A stretch of 64,000 bases of DNA from Flavobacterium chilense (lineage in GTDB: Bacteria; Bacteroidota; Bacteroidia; Flavobacteriales; Flavobacteriaceae). This document shows, piece by piece, positions 57,013 through 63,929 of the stretch (positions within the stretch are counted from its first letter, which is position 1; each line of letters opens with the position of its first letter). The translations under genes and the position numbers were made by a program. The notes beneath the pieces were generated by a model that saw only the letters and a list, made by a program, of their open reading frames with translations, did no database searches and was not told the DNA's origin. The stretch lies in assembly GCF_001602525.1 (NCBI RefSeq), contig NZ_LSYT01000004.1, positions 186,001-250,000 on the forward strand, written 5' to 3'.

Positions 57013-57249
57013 ATTGTTAATTATACCTTTTTGAGTCGGATTATTTTTTAAAGAAAGTGAATTTCCCGTCTCATACGAAAAATTGTACACTAACAAATAT
57101 ATTATTAAATCCGAACCTTTGTTCAAATATTACTTTTAGCTTTTGCAATTATTTTTAACAAAAAGCGAAACTACAGCTTTTAACAACTGTAGTTTCCTTT
57201 TACAGCTATCAACTATCCATTTTGATAACTGTGATCAACAAATTAAATT

Positions 57250-57795
57250 CTAATTTTTAAGACACCAGTGCAAAATTTTAGCGATATTCTTAGCGTCGTC
57301 AATGCCTCTGTGGTGCGTTCCTTCTAACGGAATATTCAGAATATGCAAAGCACCATTCATTCCGGTTGATCGTTGTAAACCAAACTTTTCGGCAAAATGT
57401 TCTTTTACATTTATATGATCTTCTCCCATAGGATATGCAACACCAAACGATTTACATTGCTTTTTCAGTATATTCAGATCGTACTGACCATAACTTGCCC
57501 ACGTAAACAAATCAGGATTGTATTCGTCGATTAACACATTGATTGCTTCCTCAAAACTTACACCGTTTTGATCCAGTAAATCCTGGGTAATTGTTGTTAA
57601 CTCGGTACAAAACGGACTCACGCTTGAGCGTTGCGGCTTGACTAGTATTCCTTTATTTTTAGTGATTTCACCAGTCTCAGAATCTAAGACAGCCAATCCA
57701 ATTTCAATAATTTCGTTTTGCTCGCCTTGTGGGACTGCACTTTGCCAACATGTGGCTTCTAAATCAATAATGATAATTTTATCTATAGTTTTCAT
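57250..57795 (-). CDS. DEDDh 3'-5' exonuclease (ERI-1/KapD-like)
   Basis: 181 residues with every DEDDh catalytic element: ILVKPQ-preceding IDLEATCW (D, E), SYGQYDLNILKKQC (second D) and GTHHRGIDDAKNIAKILHWC (H, D). ERI-1-type enzymes trim RNA 3' ends, including structured RNA. It is in the same orientation as the ligase/tRNA-like locus upstream, but a repeat-rich spacer separates it from its nearest neighbours, so membership in that locus is inferred. Confidence 0.85.
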   Translation of the reverse strand: MKTIDKIIIIDLEATCWQSAVPQGEQNEIIEIGLAVLDSETGEITKNKGILVKPQRSSVSPFCTELTTITQDLLDQNGVSFEEAINVLIDEYNPDLFTWASYGQYDLNILKKQCKSFGVAYPMGEDHINVKEHFAEKFGLQRSTGMNGALHILNIPLEGTHHRGIDDAKNIAKILHWCLKN

Positions 57796-57805
57796 TTTTT
57801 TTAAT

Positions 57806-57975
57806 TTTTAAATAATTTTTTTTTTACCGCAAAGAGCGCAAAGATTTACACCAAGAAACGCTAAGGTTTGTTTCACGCAGATTGAGCAGATTTGGGCAGA
57901 TTTTTTATAATCCTTTTAATCCTCTAATCTGTAGCTAAAAAAACTTCGTGCCTTAGCGCCTTTGTTGCAAAAAGC
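57806..57975 (+). repeat. Repeat-word spacer (CGCAAAG, CGCAGATT and TTAGCGCC types)
   Basis: Fragments of three recurring intergenic words: ACCGCAAAGAGCGCAAAG at 57829-57846, TTTCACGCAGATTGAGCAGA at 57871-57890 and GTGCCTTAGCGCCTTTG at 57948-57964. The same words surround the tRNA-like genes at 62200-63200. Confidence 0.6.
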
Positions 57976-58464
57976 TTAGAAAAACATACTCTTGAAATCC
58001 AGAAAGAAACTTCTTTTTTTAGTTTTTTCCTTTTTTTCAGCATTCTTCTTTTCAAAAACTGCCTTAGCTTTCTCGATCCGTTTAACTGGTTTTTCTTCCG
58101 TTTTAGAATTTTCGTAAAACTTTTTGAAAGGACGCGGATGAAAATCAACCAAAATTGCAGCCATATTTATAGCATCAATATTTGAAGGATCTGTTTCTCC
58201 TTTAAAGAACGTTTCAATAGGTCTGAATTTATCTTTCTTTTCCTTAAACTTATTCTTTTTGGTGTGATCAAAATCTAAAGACAATAGATTTCTAAAAACA
58301 TTTAAGTCATCCTGAGTTGGGTTATTCTCGAAAATGAGCCAGCACAAATCACGCAGTTTTCCACGAGAAGGCTTGTACAAATAATCAAAATATTTCCTCT
58401 CTTTTTCTATGTCATATTTAGCTCTGATAGCTTTTTTATATTGTTTTAATGTATTAGTGTTCAT
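57976..58464 (-). CDS. Lysine-rich hypothetical protein
   Basis: 162 residues. N-terminal half: NTLKQYKKAIRAKYDIEKER, YLYKPSRGKLRDLCWLIFEN and TQDDLNVFRNLLSLDFDHTK, a helical pattern. The C-terminal third is very rich in Lys and Glu (KRIEKAKAVFEKKNAEKKEK) and may bind nucleic acid or be disordered. No domain recognised. It sits between the exonuclease gene and a decayed phosphoesterase. Confidence 0.55.
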   Translation of the reverse strand: MNTNTLKQYKKAIRAKYDIEKERKYFDYLYKPSRGKLRDLCWLIFENNPTQDDLNVFRNLLSLDFDHTKKNKFKEKKDKFRPIETFFKGETDPSNIDAINMAAILVDFHPRPFKKFYENSKTEEKPVKRIEKAKAVFEKKNAEKKEKTKKRSFFLDFKSMFF

Positions 58465-58569
58465 GGTATTTTTTTTGTAATTCTTGGGAACCTCAGGAAA
58501 ACGTAAGACGCCTGGAAACCCAATATCTACAAAGCTTAAAACACCAATACTTTGCCGGAGAAAAATCTC

Positions 58570-58728
58570 CTAAACGATATAAATTTCCTTTAATCTTACC
58601 TTTTCATTCCATTTTTTATTGAGCTCTAAATGCGTTCCTTTACACGAGGCAAATGGGAACTCACCAAACTCAACTAGAGCTGTATGACCAAAATGACGGT
58701 CAGACGCAAATACTATTTCTTGATTCAT
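58570..58728 (-). pseudogene. Remnant of a calcineurin-like metallophosphoesterase
   Basis: A 52-codon frame starting at 58728 reads MNQEIVFASDRHFGHTALVE, then NKKWNEKVRLKEIYIV, and stops. This resembles the start of the metallophosphoesterase family with its SDxHFGH motif. The next expected motif, LGDF, appears only in a shifted frame just beyond (YRLGDFSPA), and the rest of the enzyme is missing. A frameshifted, truncated gene in the 322-base gap between the slipin and the lysine-rich protein. Confidence 0.65.
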
Positions 58729-58786
58729 CCTTAAATTTTTATTATTAAACTAAAACGATCAACATTTACTGTTAATGGTTTCTATT

Positions 58787-59884
58787 TTACTTTACGAAGA
58801 TTTCTTTTAATTGACCAATTACGTTTCCACTACCAGAAATGGTGATTTCACCAATTTTATCTGCGATTTTTTCAACGTACTCCATCTCTTTTAACTTCCA
58901 CAACATTTCATTTTCTTCCATCAGCTTAGCTGTGTTAAGTAAACTTCTTGTTGCAGCAGTTTCTTCTCTTCTCATGATGCTGTTCGCCTGTGCTTTTTTT
59001 TCGGCAACCAAAACCTGATTCATGATTTCTTTCATATCTCCCGGAAGAATTACATCTCTAATTCCGGCGTCTGAAATTTTCAAACCTAAGTTTTCGATTT
59101 TTGAACCCACTTCTGCTAAAATTTCTTCAGCAATAGCATCTTTTTTGTTTAACAATTCATCCAAGGTCAAACCTCCGATAAAAGCTCTCAAAGCCAATTG
59201 CATTGCTACATACAACTGCTTTTCAAAGTCCTTGTTTTCTATTAAAGCTTTCATGATATCAACAACCTGGTATCTCACAAAGAAATTGATTCTCAATCCT
59301 GCTTTATCTTTAGTCAACAATTCCTGACCTGAAATCTCTACTTGCTGTTGTCTCATATCGATTGTTTTTACTTCGATTGTAATGGCGTTGTTCCAGAAGT
59401 AATGCGTTCCGGATTTCAACTCTTTTACAAAAGCTCCGTTCACAAACAACAACGCTTTGTCGTTGCTCGCTACAATAAACTTTCTTATGAAGTATCTCAT
59501 TTTCACATTTTCCAATAAGGTAACCTTAATGTTTTCTGTGATTTCGATCTTTGACAAATCAGCTTTTGTGAATTCATTTTTCACAATTCCTTTCCAAAAA
59601 GCATATCTTCCCGGAGTTAAAACTTCTTTAAAGTTTCCGTTCACGAACTGCAATACAATTTCGTTATCGGCAACCTCAACAATTTCAAGCATTGAAACCA
59701 AAACTTCATTTTCCAATAAAATATTCAATTCAAATGGAGCCTGAAAAACGGCATTCATATCGTAGATCAACACATTTTTGTTTCCAAAAATCCAGTGTAA
59801 GCCTGCTTCTAATACTTTTATTAATTTTCTATTTTCGAAAAGCAAACCCACCTGGTATGCTTCGATTTTAATTTTCTTTATCAT
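58787..59884 (-). CDS. Slipin (SPFH/band 7) family protein
   Basis: 365 residues. A beta-rich N-terminal part with repeats of a GxxxL-type strand pattern (FVNGNFKEVLTPGRYAFWKG; FVNGAFVKELKSGTHYFWNN) leads into the band-7 region (LRINFFVRYQVVDIMKALIE, LALRAFIGGLTLDELLNKKD, GLKISDAGIRDVILPGDMKE) and a helical tail (EKKAQANSIMRREETAATRS). No membrane anchor is visible. Slipins occur beside RNA ligases in bacterial RNA-repair gene clusters, which fits this neighbourhood. Confidence 0.88.
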   Translation of the reverse strand: MIKKIKIEAYQVGLLFENRKLIKVLEAGLHWIFGNKNVLIYDMNAVFQAPFELNILLENEVLVSMLEIVEVADNEIVLQFVNGNFKEVLTPGRYAFWKGIVKNEFTKADLSKIEITENIKVTLLENVKMRYFIRKFIVASNDKALLFVNGAFVKELKSGTHYFWNNAITIEVKTIDMRQQQVEISGQELLTKDKAGLRINFFVRYQVVDIMKALIENKDFEKQLYVAMQLALRAFIGGLTLDELLNKKDAIAEEILAEVGSKIENLGLKISDAGIRDVILPGDMKEIMNQVLVAEKKAQANSIMRREETAATRSLLNTAKLMEENEMLWKLKEMEYVEKIADKIGEITISGSGNVIGQLKEIFVK

Positions 59885-60068
59885 TTTTATTTTGTTTTAA
59901 GGTTTCAGATTTAAAGTTTCATGTTTTGAAATCTATAAAACCTCTATTTTCTTTATTCTATTCTCTTTATTCTAAATTTAAAAAACCTCCTTGTCTTCGT
60001 CCTCCGGGAAAAACGGGTGAAAAGTTGTCAATGGTTTACCTAAAATTGTTTGCGATTGTATTTTATTT

Positions 60069-60088
60069 AAATGATTTCAAAATCATTT
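60069..60088 (+). repeat. Near-perfect palindrome AAATGATTT/AAATCATTT
   Basis: Nine bases pair around a two-base loop, in the 765-base gap between the slipin and ATP-grasp genes. Other than this, the tRNA-like string at 60225-60391 and the hairpin at 60618, I see no gene there. Confidence 0.5.
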
Positions 60089-60224
60089 GAACAATCAAAT
60101 CGAAAAGAAATCAGGTATTTCAAAAAACATTACTTTTCGCACTGGCTTTATCGTGAGTGTGAAATTTTAGAATCTAAAATTCCTAGTTTCACTGACAAAG
60201 ACAAATCAGTTTTTTTTAATGGTA

Positions 60225-60391
60225 CATCTTTTTAAGAGTGATGCGCTCTACTGCTTACAGATTTTCAGTCTGTTGACTTACCAATTTGTCTAACCGAGTT
60301 ATAGTCGGTGTAGGATTCGAACCTACATAAACACTCTAATGTTCTATCCTGATTGAACTATCGTATTACTACGAGTGGGATTCGAACCCAC
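60225..60391 (-). other. String of incomplete tRNA-like arms
   Basis: Reading on the minus strand, in order: a T arm (GTGGG TTCGAAT CCCAC, 60375-60391); a D-arm-like hairpin (GTTC...GAAC, 60341-60358); a second T arm (GTAGG TTCGAAT CCTAC, 60310-60326); a D arm with GG (GACAAATTGGTAAGTC, 60275-60290); an anticodon arm with loop CTGAAAA, anticodon GAA as in tRNA-Phe (60257-60273); and a half D arm with a CATC/GATG stem (60225-60255). No single unit has a complete cloverleaf. Several tRNA-derived pieces lie side by side. Confidence 0.65.
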
Positions 60392-60617
60392 AACCCTTAG
60401 ATCCCTTGTGTGAGATAGTTTTTTGGAAAACCATCAAAACCTCCAAATCAAGTTGTATAGAGAAACATGATTCGCCTCTGCGAAAAGTCCCCTACAATGG
60501 TGCTATACAGAAACACTCAACCGGACTTGTTTGATATTTTTACTCAAAGCCTAAACTTTGATGTATTTCAATTTATAAAAGAACTTTTTTTATTTCTTAT
60601 TCAAATATTCAAATCAC

Positions 60618-60640
60618 ACTGCGCAATTATTTTGCGCAGT
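60618..60640 (+). repeat. Nine-base perfect hairpin ACTGCGCAA/TTGCGCAGT
   Basis: It lies 10 bases beyond the 3' end of the ATP-grasp gene. Poly-T is absent, so it is a possible mRNA 3'-end or processing hairpin. Confidence 0.55.
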
Positions 60641-60649
60641 CTAGAAAAA

Positions 60650-61435
60650 TTAGTTAATCCATTCTATAACAGTTGACAAATAAATTTGCCTAACTTCTTC
60701 GAATCGGGTTATGTTGGGTATATGATTTACTTCTAATAAATATTTAGTACCATCATTTGCAACGATATAATCGTTTCCAATCATATCCATTTGCAAAACA
60801 TTCTTGATATAAAGCGTATCCTCTAACAAATCCTGATCAACGGGCATAAAATTGGCATTATCAGGATGGATCGATTTTAACCAATCATCACCTTCTAGTT
60901 TTATCTGCCAATAGGTATCACCTATCATCATGATACGAACAGCTTCACCTTCGAAATAAGGTTCTATGGTTGCGGTAAATTCGCTTTCCCATTCTCCAGT
61001 AAAACGATGTTTGTTCTCTCCGCAATGCCAGTTTCCCCATTTTGCAATGGTATCCTGAGCTGTATTTACAGAAGCGCCTGCACTTATAAATCCGCGTGGA
61101 GCACTAAACCTTGAAAGAGATAAAGCTTTTACCAGACAAGGAATTTTAAAACGGCAGTCGAGCATTGCTGAAGCCTTTGGATAACAATCTCCATTCCAGA
61201 TCGCAAGACCTGTAATAAAATCGAAATCATTGTCATAAATTCCGTAATACACCACTTTATCCACAGGTAACATTCCAATTCCATTTGATTTTTCCATATA
61301 CAAAACCTCATCTTTAACTACAATTTTCGGTATAGACTGATGCCAGATAATATGTCCTGAATACTGCACTTTTATAATGTCATATTCTTCTTGTTCAATT
61401 CCAACAAGGGCTATTCGGTTGTATTTTTGTTTCAT
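60650..61435 (-). CDS. ATP-grasp-like protein in the RNA ligase locus
   Basis: 261 residues. The C-terminal two thirds have ATP-grasp features: EPYFEGEAVRIMMIGDTYWQ, IKLEGDDWLKSIHP, LQMDMIGNDYIVANDGTKYL and the metal-binding LLEVNHIPNITRFEEVR. The N-terminal 100 residues are a beta/alpha domain (RIALVGIEQEEYDIIKVQYS). Such enzymes join an acid to an amine or thiol with ATP. The substrate is unknown; modification of a protein or RNA end is only a guess from the neighbourhood. Confidence 0.65.
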   Translation of the reverse strand: MKQKYNRIALVGIEQEEYDIIKVQYSGHIIWHQSIPKIVVKDEVLYMEKSNGIGMLPVDKVVYYGIYDNDFDFITGLAIWNGDCYPKASAMLDCRFKIPCLVKALSLSRFSAPRGFISAGASVNTAQDTIAKWGNWHCGENKHRFTGEWESEFTATIEPYFEGEAVRIMMIGDTYWQIKLEGDDWLKSIHPDNANFMPVDQDLLEDTLYIKNVLQMDMIGNDYIVANDGTKYLLEVNHIPNITRFEEVRQIYLSTVIEWIN

Positions 61436-61464
61436 CGTTTTTAATTTTAAATGTTATTTTTTTC

Positions 61465-61621
61465 TGCCACGAAGGCTCTAAGGCATAAAGTTTATTTTTC
61501 TTAGCGTCTTGGCGATTTTGCGTGAAAATTACTCACCAACTTTTTTTGTTACTTTGTCAATCTCTCGCAAAGGCGCAGATTCGCAAAATTTTATTTCCTT
61601 AGTGTCTTAGAGCCTTTGTGG
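61465..61621 (+). repeat. Inverted repeat around the RNA ligase 3' end
   Basis: TGCCACGAAGGCTCTAAGGCA at 61465-61485 pairs with TGTCTTAGAGCCTTTGTGGC plus A at 61601-61621 with a few mismatches. Inner words CGCAAAGGCGCAGATTCGC are of the same family as those near 62300. It fills the gap between the ATP-grasp and ligase genes. Confidence 0.6.
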
Positions 61622-61630
61622 CAAAGTCCT

Positions 61631-62200
61631 TTAAACTACTTCCATTTTTAATCGTTTAATTCCAAAATCAGATTTTCTTAATTTGCACATTCTTTCGTCT
61701 GAAATATGATGGAAAACAATTCCTTCAATATCATTTTCTGATAAGATTCTTTCTAAATCATCAAAATCAAGACTTACAAAATCAAGTACTTCACTACCGT
61801 GTTTTACTAAAGTATGTTTCTCAAAATTTTCAGGGTTTCCTTGTACTTTTGGTCCGCATAATTCGTATGTCCCATCAGTTTTATCCTCTAAGCGATCGAA
61901 TGCTTCGAAGAAATGTTTGTCTTCAGGTTTTGAACGATCACATTTTAACCAGTGAGGGTGATGTCCTGTAATTACATCAGCTTCCTGACATGGGATTGCA
62001 TTTGCCGGAATTGTACGTCCCTTTTTGGCATCGAATCTTTTGAATAATTCTCCGTTGATAATAGCTGCCGCCGTACCATCAAATTTTCTGGTTGCGATTG
62101 CTTCTCCGTTTATTACCCATTTATTTTCTGCATTAATTTTATTTACTACTCTCGCTAAATCGTTTGGATCTTTAGCGAATAATGTGCTTATCTTTTTCAT
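61631..62200 (-). CDS. RNA ligase, RLIG1 (C12orf29)-type nucleotidyltransferase
   Basis: 189 residues. Motif I KFDG with K39 as the adenylated lysine (AIATRKFDGTAAAIINGELF), motif IV EGIVFHH at about 159-165 and motif V CKLRKSDFGIKR. The middle HWLKCDRSKPEDKHFFEAFD and GNPENFEKHTLVKHG match the pattern of the RNA ligase 1 family, whose eukaryotic members seal 5'-phosphate/3'-hydroxyl RNA ends. There is no OB-fold or second domain. The position between tRNA-like genes and an ATP-grasp gene suggests tRNA or tRNA-like substrates. Confidence 0.8.
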   Translation of the reverse strand: MKKISTLFAKDPNDLARVVNKINAENKWVINGEAIATRKFDGTAAAIINGELFKRFDAKKGRTIPANAIPCQEADVITGHHPHWLKCDRSKPEDKHFFEAFDRLEDKTDGTYELCGPKVQGNPENFEKHTLVKHGSEVLDFVSLDFDDLERILSENDIEGIVFHHISDERMCKLRKSDFGIKRLKMEVV

Positions 62201-62400
62201 GTTTATTTTTTTTTAGTTTGCCACTAAGGCACTAAGGCTCAAAGTTTTTTTTCTTTGCGTCTTGGCGGCTTTGCGAGAATATTGCTAGCTACTGCATCTT
62301 TAAAATCTCTCGCAAAGTCGCAGAGTCGCAAAGTTTTCTTTTTATATCTTCTTTTTAAACCTTTACGACTTTGTGTCTTCGTGGCATTTTCAATATTTTG

Positions 62401-62473
62401 TCTGGAAAGCAAGACTCGAACCTGCAACCTCCTGCATCCAAAGCAGGTAAACAACCAATCGTTATCTTCCCAG
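62401..62473 (-). tRNA. tRNA-Pro-like (TGG), copy 1
   Basis: Cloverleaf: acceptor CTGGGAA/TTTCCAG, D arm with GG (TAACGATTGGTTGTTT), anticodon stem CCTGC/GCAGG with loop TTTGGAT (anticodon TGG), T arm GCAGG/CTTGC. Differences from standard tRNAs: position 8 is G instead of T, position 14 is not A, and one D-stem pair is mismatched. It is 73 bases without CCA. The T-stem wobble pair (G-T) differs from copy 2. Confidence 0.7.
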
Positions 62474-62663
62474 TTTTTTTTCTGCCGCGAAGACACTAAG
62501 ACACAAAGTTTTTTTCCTTAACATCTTGGCGACTTTGCGAGAATATTACTAGCTACTGCATCTTTAAAGTTTCACGCAAAGTCGCAGAGTCGCTAAGTTT
62601 TCTTTTTATATCTTCTTTTTAAACCTTTACGACTTTGTGTCTTCGTGGCATTTTCAATATTTG

Positions 62664-62736
62664 TCTGGGAAGCAGGACTCGAACCTGCAACCTCCTGCAT
62701 CCAAAGCAGGTAAACAGCCAATCGTTATCTTCCCAG
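62664..62736 (-). tRNA. tRNA-Pro-like (TGG), copy 2
   Basis: Same as copy 1 but with perfect acceptor (CTGGGAA/TTCCCAG) and T stem (GCAGG/CCTGC). The same non-standard positions 8 and 14 and the same D stem are present. Anticodon TGG. Part of the 263-base tandem unit. The two copies differ at only a few positions, three in the acceptor and T arm and one in the D loop. Confidence 0.72.
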
Positions 62737-62945
62737 TTTTTTCTGCCGCGAAGACACTAAGACACAAAGTTTTTTTCCTTAACATCTTGGCGACTTTGCG
62801 AGAAAATTGCTCGCCAGCTCTTTTTACAATACTTTCTTAATCTCTCGCAAAATCGCAAAGTTTTCACTTTAAAGAATTTGCAAAATCTGCTCTATCTGCG
62901 GGAAACAAAAAACTTTGTGGCTTAGCGCCTTTGTGGCAAAAATCG

Positions 62946-63018
62946 CGGCTCATACGGGAGTCGAACCCGTTTCTCCCGAGAGACAGTCGGGAAGGTTAGC
63001 CAGTAACCCCAATGAGCC
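62946..63018 (-). tRNA. tRNA-Asp-like (GTC), divergent
   Basis: Perfect acceptor GGCTCAT/ATGAGCC, anticodon stem CCCGA/TCGGG with loop CTGTCTC (anticodon GTC), T arm ACGGG/CCCGT with TTCGACT. The D arm (GGGTTACTGGCTAACCT) can pair in two registers. The acceptor stem lacks the usual Asp identity pairs. It lies next to tRNA-Arg in the same orientation. Confidence 0.7.
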
Positions 63019-63038
63019 AGTTCTTTCTAGAGAACAAG

Positions 63039-63112
63039 TGATTTTGGAAGGATTCGAACCTTCGACCATCTGCTTAGAAGGCAGACGCTCTATCCAACTG
63101 AGCTACAAAATC
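63039..63112 (-). tRNA. tRNA-Arg (TCT)
   Basis: Standard cloverleaf: acceptor GATTTTG/CAAAATC, D arm GCTCAGTTGGATAGAGC, anticodon stem TCTGC/GCAGA with loop CTTCTAA (anticodon TCT), T arm GAAGGTTCGAATCCTTC. Universal T8, A14 and GG are present, so it could be a functional housekeeping tRNA. It starts the tRNA/ligase region, with a terminator just upstream. Confidence 0.88.
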
Positions 63113-63219
63113 AGTTATTTTTCTTTTTGCCACAAAGGCGCTAAGACTCAAAGTTTTCTATTTTTAAAGCTTATTAAACCTTTGCGACTTTGTGCCTTCG
63201 TGCAAAAAACAATAGGCAT

Positions 63220-63245
63220 AAAAAAAGCACCTGATCAAAGGTGCC
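63220..63245 (-). terminator. Intrinsic terminator/attenuator before the tRNA-Arg
   Basis: On the minus strand GCACCT pairs with AGGTGC around a six-base loop and is followed by seven T. It lies 29 bases after the small ORF and 108 bases before the tRNA-Arg. Confidence 0.75.
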
Positions 63246-63273
63246 TTACAAAATTCAACGTGATATAACTATC

Positions 63274-63369
63274 CTATTGCCTATAGTGATGCACCTGCAT
63301 TGCGAAACGTCCAAGATCGAATCTTGCGTTTAGTGGTAATCCGTATGATATTTTATTTTGTAAAGCCAT
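63274..63369 (-). CDS. Small ORF in the leader of the tRNA/ligase locus
   Basis: 31 codons starting MALQNKISYGLPLNARFDLG and ending in HHYRQ. It lies about 70 bases downstream of a promoter-like element and just upstream of an intrinsic terminator, the order of a leader peptide in transcription attenuation, or of an independent small gene. The His-His-Tyr-Arg-Gln end is suggestive of a codon-based stall but proves nothing. Too short for family assignment. Confidence 0.35.
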   Translation of the reverse strand: MALQNKISYGLPLNARFDLGRFAMQVHHYRQ

Positions 63370-63408
63370 TTTATATGCTGTATTATATTTTAAAATTCTT
63401 ATCATTAT

Positions 63409-63427
63409 TTGAAACGCTGTGTTTCAA
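63409..63427 (-). promoter_or_regulatory. Inverted repeat TTGAAAC/GTTTCAA near the transcription start
   Basis: Seven bases pair around GCTGT, 10 bases downstream of the -7 element on the minus strand. A possible operator or 5' leader hairpin. Confidence 0.4.
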
Positions 63428-63437
63428 TTTTGTTCGG

Positions 63438-63469
63438 CAAAGATAATGTTGAAAAAATCATATTTCCAA
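63438..63469 (-). promoter_or_regulatory. Promoter reading into the leader ORF and tRNA locus
   Basis: On the minus strand TTG (63467-63469), a 21-base spacer and TATCTTTG (63438-63445), a perfect TAnnTTTG. The spacer is at the long end. Confidence 0.6.
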
Positions 63470-63743
63470 ATATTTTTTAAGATTATTTTTCTGAATATCA
63501 ATTAGTTACAACCTAATATAAAGCAAAGAAATTCCTGTCCGCAAACTAGTGCAGATTTATCTTTTTATCCAAATGACTGTTACTCATTAGATTACTTTCC
63601 AAGATTATATTTCCCTATTTTGATTAATCATTAAACATTTGGTCAATTATTTTTTTAGTTATTTTTAGTTAAATTTTCTTTTTAATCATTTTTTTAATCT
63701 CCTTTTTGTACTATCCGATGAATTCAAATTGTTTAAAAACAAA

Positions 63744-63773
63744 AAAAAGCGTCCTGAAATGAGAACGCTTTTT
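63744..63773 (-). terminator. Intrinsic terminator of the 32-codon gene
   Basis: AAAAAGCGTTC pairs with GGACGCTTTTT (one G-T pair) on the minus strand with T following. The stretch from 63470 to 63740 shows no further gene or motif I can support. Confidence 0.75.
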
Positions 63774-63801
63774 GGTTTTATGATGAGTTTGACTCTAAAT
63801 T

Positions 63802-63900
63802 TTACATTTTAATTTCATAAAAACACATATAGCATCCTGAGCTTTCAGCTGGATAATCTCCCGCTAATTGTTCAAAAATTCTGCTTGATGATAGTGTCAT
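63802..63900 (-). CDS. Small ORF of 32 codons with its own promoter and terminator
   Basis: Reads MTLSSSRIFEQLAGDYPAES, then SGCYMCFYEIKM. The gene is bounded by a promoter 30-60 bases upstream and a hairpin terminator 29 bases downstream, so it is a compact transcription unit. A Cys-x-x-Cys pair sits near the end. No family recognised; a small regulatory or peptide gene is possible. Confidence 0.45.
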   Translation of the reverse strand: MTLSSSRIFEQLAGDYPAESSGCYMCFYEIKM

Positions 63901-63929
63901 GTGTATTTTTATATTTTTAATTACGGGAA

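Larger units (their letters stand above)
62211..62736 (+). repeat. Tandem 263-base repeat, each unit with a tRNA-like gene
   Basis: 62211-62473 and 62474-62736 are two copies of one unit. The tRNA starts are exactly 263 bases apart (62401 and 62664) and the lead sequences (CTAAGG, CGCAAAGTCGCAGAGTCGC and CTTTACGACTTTGTGTCTTC) match. A third partial copy runs from 62737 to about 62810. Units are built of the GCCACGAAGG/CGCAAAGTCGC repeat words in inverted array. Confidence 0.8.

Noticed and set aside
58131..58728. An intact phosphoesterase spanning the gap and the lysine-rich gene
   Set aside because: The frame breaks at 58570 and the LGDF motif occurs only in another frame; the lysine-rich gene shows no phosphoesterase motifs.
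63280..63345. T-arm-like word GCAAGATTCGATCTTGG that could belong to another tRNA
   Set aside because: The stem allows only CAAGA/TCTTG with a five-base loop, no acceptor or anticodon arm fits, and the stretch is inside the small leader ORF.
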